Source: a virus. Taken from it: a DNA stretch of 25,363 nt. The stretch covers positions 1-25,363 of IMG/VR virus record IMGVR_UViG_3300023500_000026; one strand, written 5' to 3'. Under the pieces are notes generated by a model that was not told the origin of the DNA, did no database searches, and worked only from the letters and a program-made list of their open reading frames with translations. Position numbers and translations under genes: made by a program. How positions within the stretch are numbered: position 1 is the stretch's first letter; each line of letters opens with the position of its first letter. Shown here in pieces: positions 23,344-25,363 of the stretch.

Positions 23344-24768
23344 TTATGCGCGTCCTATCATGATGGTCTTCTCCTGACAACGAATCCAGTTTAAGAACTG
23401 ACTCACACTGTCCACTTGGTCATCATGCACAGAGTTCGGAAAAGATAAGAACTCTTGCATGAGGTCATGTAACCATGCTCCCTCCGTGGGTAAATACACG
23501 GATCCCGCTTCGATGGATGGCGCAACTGTGGCAAGGCGCGTCACTTTGTCAACTGTTGGCATGATAGCGATGACGGGTAAGGCGGTATCACGGTGCAAGT
23601 CCTGTATCAAACTGGTGCCGCTTGACTTGTCCTCTATCAAGATGACAGAAGGAGAATACTTCGCTGCTAATTGCATGACAGATCGCTTGAGATCGGGGTA
23701 CTGTAGCCTTTCTCGGAAGACGTCTAGCAGATAGTACCCTGAAGCAGTCTCGGCCCATGTAGTGCAGACAGTAGGGTCGTTCAGCTCCTTGGCTTTCTGT
23801 GCTGTATCCCAAGACTGAACAATGCGGATGATGTGATCACTCGCAGGCGCCACTCCATATTCCTTGAACCAGTCTATTTTCACCATGCCGCCACCCAAGG
23901 GCGCCGGGCGTTGCTGGTATTGTGCCGCGTAACCATATGAACCGAGTGCTGTTTTCAGCTTCTGTGCTTCAGGTGGGCCCATGCGCTGTGGGTGTAGCAG
24001 TTCGCCCTCTTCGCGTGTTGTGCTCATGTCGCCGTATGTAATTGTCTGGCGTGATTCTGCCTCGTGCTGGATGCACAAGTGCTCCCAACCGCCTTCCTCT
24101 AGCAGGATGCCCGTCAAGTCGTTGGCGTGCAGGCGCTGCATAACAACAACCATCGAGCCGCCCTTTGGATTGTTCAAACGTGTGCTCCATGTTTGCCCGT
24201 GCCAATCGTTTGCTTTGTCGCGCTCTGTCTTGCTTGCTGCACGTATGGGGTCAATCGGGTCATCGGTGATAAGTATGTTGCCGCCCTTACCTGTAGCAGT
24301 TCCGCCCACTGATGTGGCAAAGCGGTGTCCTTGCTTGGTGGTTTCGTATTCTGCTTTGGTGTTCATGTCGTCTTTGATGATGGTTTCAGGAAATGCCATC
24401 TTGTACCAAGCACTCTCCATGATTAAGCGGCAATCAGCTGAGTGCTTTGTGGACAAGCTTGCAGAGTATGAAGCTGCCCCAATTTGTTGCGAAGGGTTCT
24501 GCCCGAGCACCCATGCAGGGAATGCAATAGTGACCGCAATGGACTTCATGAAGCGTGGCGGGATGTTGATGATCAAGCGGCTACACTCGCCGGAATGAAT
24601 TGCTTCCAAGTAATATGCAATGGCGTCAATGTGCCAGTTGTGCGAGTAGCACGCACCTGGGTCGACAGTTTCAAAGGCTTTCTTGATGAATGCAGAGCAT
24701 GATGAACGGAGCTGTCTTCGCTGCAATAGCTCCTGAGCTGCTTGTTGACTAGTCAGTTGACGATTCAA
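23344..24768 (-). CDS. terL: Terminase large subunit
   Basis: A 474-residue protein starting at a TTG (24768) preceded by AAGGAACGGCAA; it overlaps TerS by 20 nt. ATPase elements: Walker A-like IPPRFMKS (69-76), where most relatives have HG in place of FM, and Walker B ILITDD (165-170). Nuclease elements: SWDTAQK (Asp321), ILIEDKSSG (Glu379, Asp380) and HDDQVDSVSQFL (449-460). It cuts concatemeric DNA and drives it into the prohead through the portal. The sequence resembles the TIGR01630-type terminases. Confidence 0.93.
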   Translation of the reverse strand: MNRQLTSQQAAQELLQRRQLRSSCSAFIKKAFETVDPGACYSHNWHIDAIAYYLEAIHSGECSRLIINIPPRFMKSIAVTIAFPAWVLGQNPSQQIGAASYSASLSTKHSADCRLIMESAWYKMAFPETIIKDDMNTKAEYETTKQGHRFATSVGGTATGKGGNILITDDPIDPIRAASKTERDKANDWHGQTWSTRLNNPKGGSMVVVMQRLHANDLTGILLEEGGWEHLCIQHEAESRQTITYGDMSTTREEGELLHPQRMGPPEAQKLKTALGSYGYAAQYQQRPAPLGGGMVKIDWFKEYGVAPASDHIIRIVQSWDTAQKAKELNDPTVCTTWAETASGYYLLDVFRERLQYPDLKRSVMQLAAKYSPSVILIEDKSSGTSLIQDLHRDTALPVIAIMPTVDKVTRLATVAPSIEAGSVYLPTEGAWLHDLMQEFLSFPNSVHDDQVDSVSQFLNWIRCQEKTIMIGRA

Positions 24769-25219
24769 TTGCCGTTCCTTGCATTGCGATTGCTTCCAAC
24801 TCTGCGTCTGTTGCAGTAGAGGCAGTGAGCGGAGCCATAGTCACTTCGCGGGTCTCTGATTTCTGCCAGTGGTTCCTATCGCGCCGTTCTAACAGCGTGA
24901 CCCACATTTGCCATGAGTTGCCGCTGTTATCCGGTGTCAGCCCTTGAATCTTCTTCAATGCACCGATTTGGAAGTCCGCTTCTGCTTCGAGCAGAGCAGT
25001 TTTGAATCTCGCATAGGGCTCGAGGCGGAGTTGCTCTTCTTGCGTCTGCGCAATGCACCAGCGGTCTGCAAGTTGCAGCCAGTCGTCAAACGTCCTGCGG
25101 TTGATGTGCAGTTTGTCACAACACTTGTGTCGGGGCAGCCCTAAACGAGTCAGTTCACAGAATTGATCGACAAAGTCTTGCTCTTTACACTTGGGTCCAG
25201 TGATACAGGTTCTTTTCAT
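24749..25219 (-). CDS. terS: Terminase small subunit
   Basis: A 156-residue protein with an N-terminal helix-turn-helix (LGLPRHKCCDKLHINRRTFDDWLQL, in two parts at about 26-50) after a short Cys-containing lead (MKRTCITGPKCKEQDFVDQF). A middle helical region (RFKTALLEAEADFQIGALKKIQGL) and a Trp-rich segment follow. The C-terminus is Thr/Ala/Glu-rich and likely flexible. It should bind the packaging start on the phage DNA and load TerL, whose gene overlaps. The ATG at 25219 has no clear ribosome-binding site of its own; a short upstream leader frame could couple it. Confidence 0.85.
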   Translation of the reverse strand: MKRTCITGPKCKEQDFVDQFCELTRLGLPRHKCCDKLHINRRTFDDWLQLADRWCIAQTQEEQLRLEPYARFKTALLEAEADFQIGALKKIQGLTPDNSGNSWQMWVTLLERRDRNHWQKSETREVTMAPLTASTATDAELEAIAMQGTAIESSTD

Positions 25220-25254
25220 ATCTGCATTGTTGCAGTTTCTGTCAGTGCCTGCAA
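25216..25254 (-). other. Possible 12-codon leader frame before TerS
   Basis: AAGGAG (eight bases upstream) precedes a TTG at 25254 that opens a frame of 12 codons ending TGA at 25216-25218. The stop overlaps the TerS start as ATGA. Because TerS lacks its own ribosome-binding site and most genes here are coupled by ATGA, this short frame may act as a translational leader. Evidence is limited to spacing. Confidence 0.35.
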
Positions 25255-25273
25255 GTCCCGCGCTCCTTGTGTA

Positions 25274-25363
25274 GTATATGTATGTAGATTATTTTACTTT
25301 TTTTTTTGAAAAAAAAAGCGGTTCATGCGTATATCACGTATATCACGTATATTTACCTTATAC
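25274..25363 (-). repeat. Right arm of 89/90-nt inverted repeat
   Basis: Reverse complement of the left arm (62-150), differing by one T in a T10 run (T9/A9 on the left). It reaches the last base of the window and sits upstream of TerS, so transcription of the operon passes from this repeat into 25273-25220. It carries the same three 9-nt iterons and homopolymer dyad. No clear sigma-70 promoter is recognisable; a TATACT lies just inside the arm without a fitting -35 box. Confidence 0.9.

Noticed and set aside
25270-25363. Sigma-70 promoter for the late operon in the right repeat arm
   Set aside because: A TATACT is present near 25275, but no -35-like hexamer sits at acceptable spacing.

Overview
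The window is the structural and lysis half of a tailed double-stranded DNA phage (Caudoviricetes). Every gene I can support lies on the minus strand, so transcription runs from high to low coordinates. The order TerS, TerL, portal, MuF-like protein, S78 protease, HK97-fold capsid, connectors, tail tube, frameshifted tail chaperone and TP901-type tape measure points to a long non-contractile tail (siphovirus type). A nested Rz/Rz1 spanin pair means a Gram-negative host. The sulfotransferase resembles genes I associate with marine phages, but the host species cannot be read from the sequence. No integrase, repressor, replication gene or tRNA is visible, so lifestyle is undetermined.

Layout in transcription order. 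25363-25220: one arm of a long inverted repeat and the leader of the operon. 25219-19110: packaging and capsid genes (TerS, TerL with a TTG start, portal, MuF-like C-terminal part, S78 protease with a long C-terminal extension, major capsid protein), closed by a clear intrinsic terminator at 19103-19077. 19033-12596: a small protein, head-tail connector, gp10-like and tail-terminator-like proteins, tail tube protein, the two-frame tail assembly chaperone with a GGGAAAG slippery site, an 869-residue tape measure and a small distal tail protein. 12599-5292: receptor-binding and baseplate region with a large YadA-head-like beta-roll fibre, a small companion, a sulfotransferase, two hub-like proteins, a non-coding gap holding four perfect 22-nt tandem repeats, small structural proteins and a permuted NlpC/P60-type peptidase. 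5282-2087: tail fibre proteins and a DUF4376-type protein. 2090-163: lysis cassette with several small membrane proteins, a DUF5675 protein with His and Cys motifs like those of L,D-transpeptidases, and nested spanins. 162-1: the other arm of the inverted repeat plus ATATACG-type iterons.

The genes are packed tightly. Most neighbours overlap by ATGA, GTGA, TAATG or 8-20 nt, so translation is probably coupled along long messages. The only non-coding stretches over about 70 nt are the two ends, the 22-nt repeat gap (6797-6926) and the terminator gap (19034-19109). The items most worth a second look are the 22-nt repeats, the inverted repeat at both ends, the YadA-like fibre followed by a sulfotransferase, the lambda-type frameshift, and the unusual lysis cassette.
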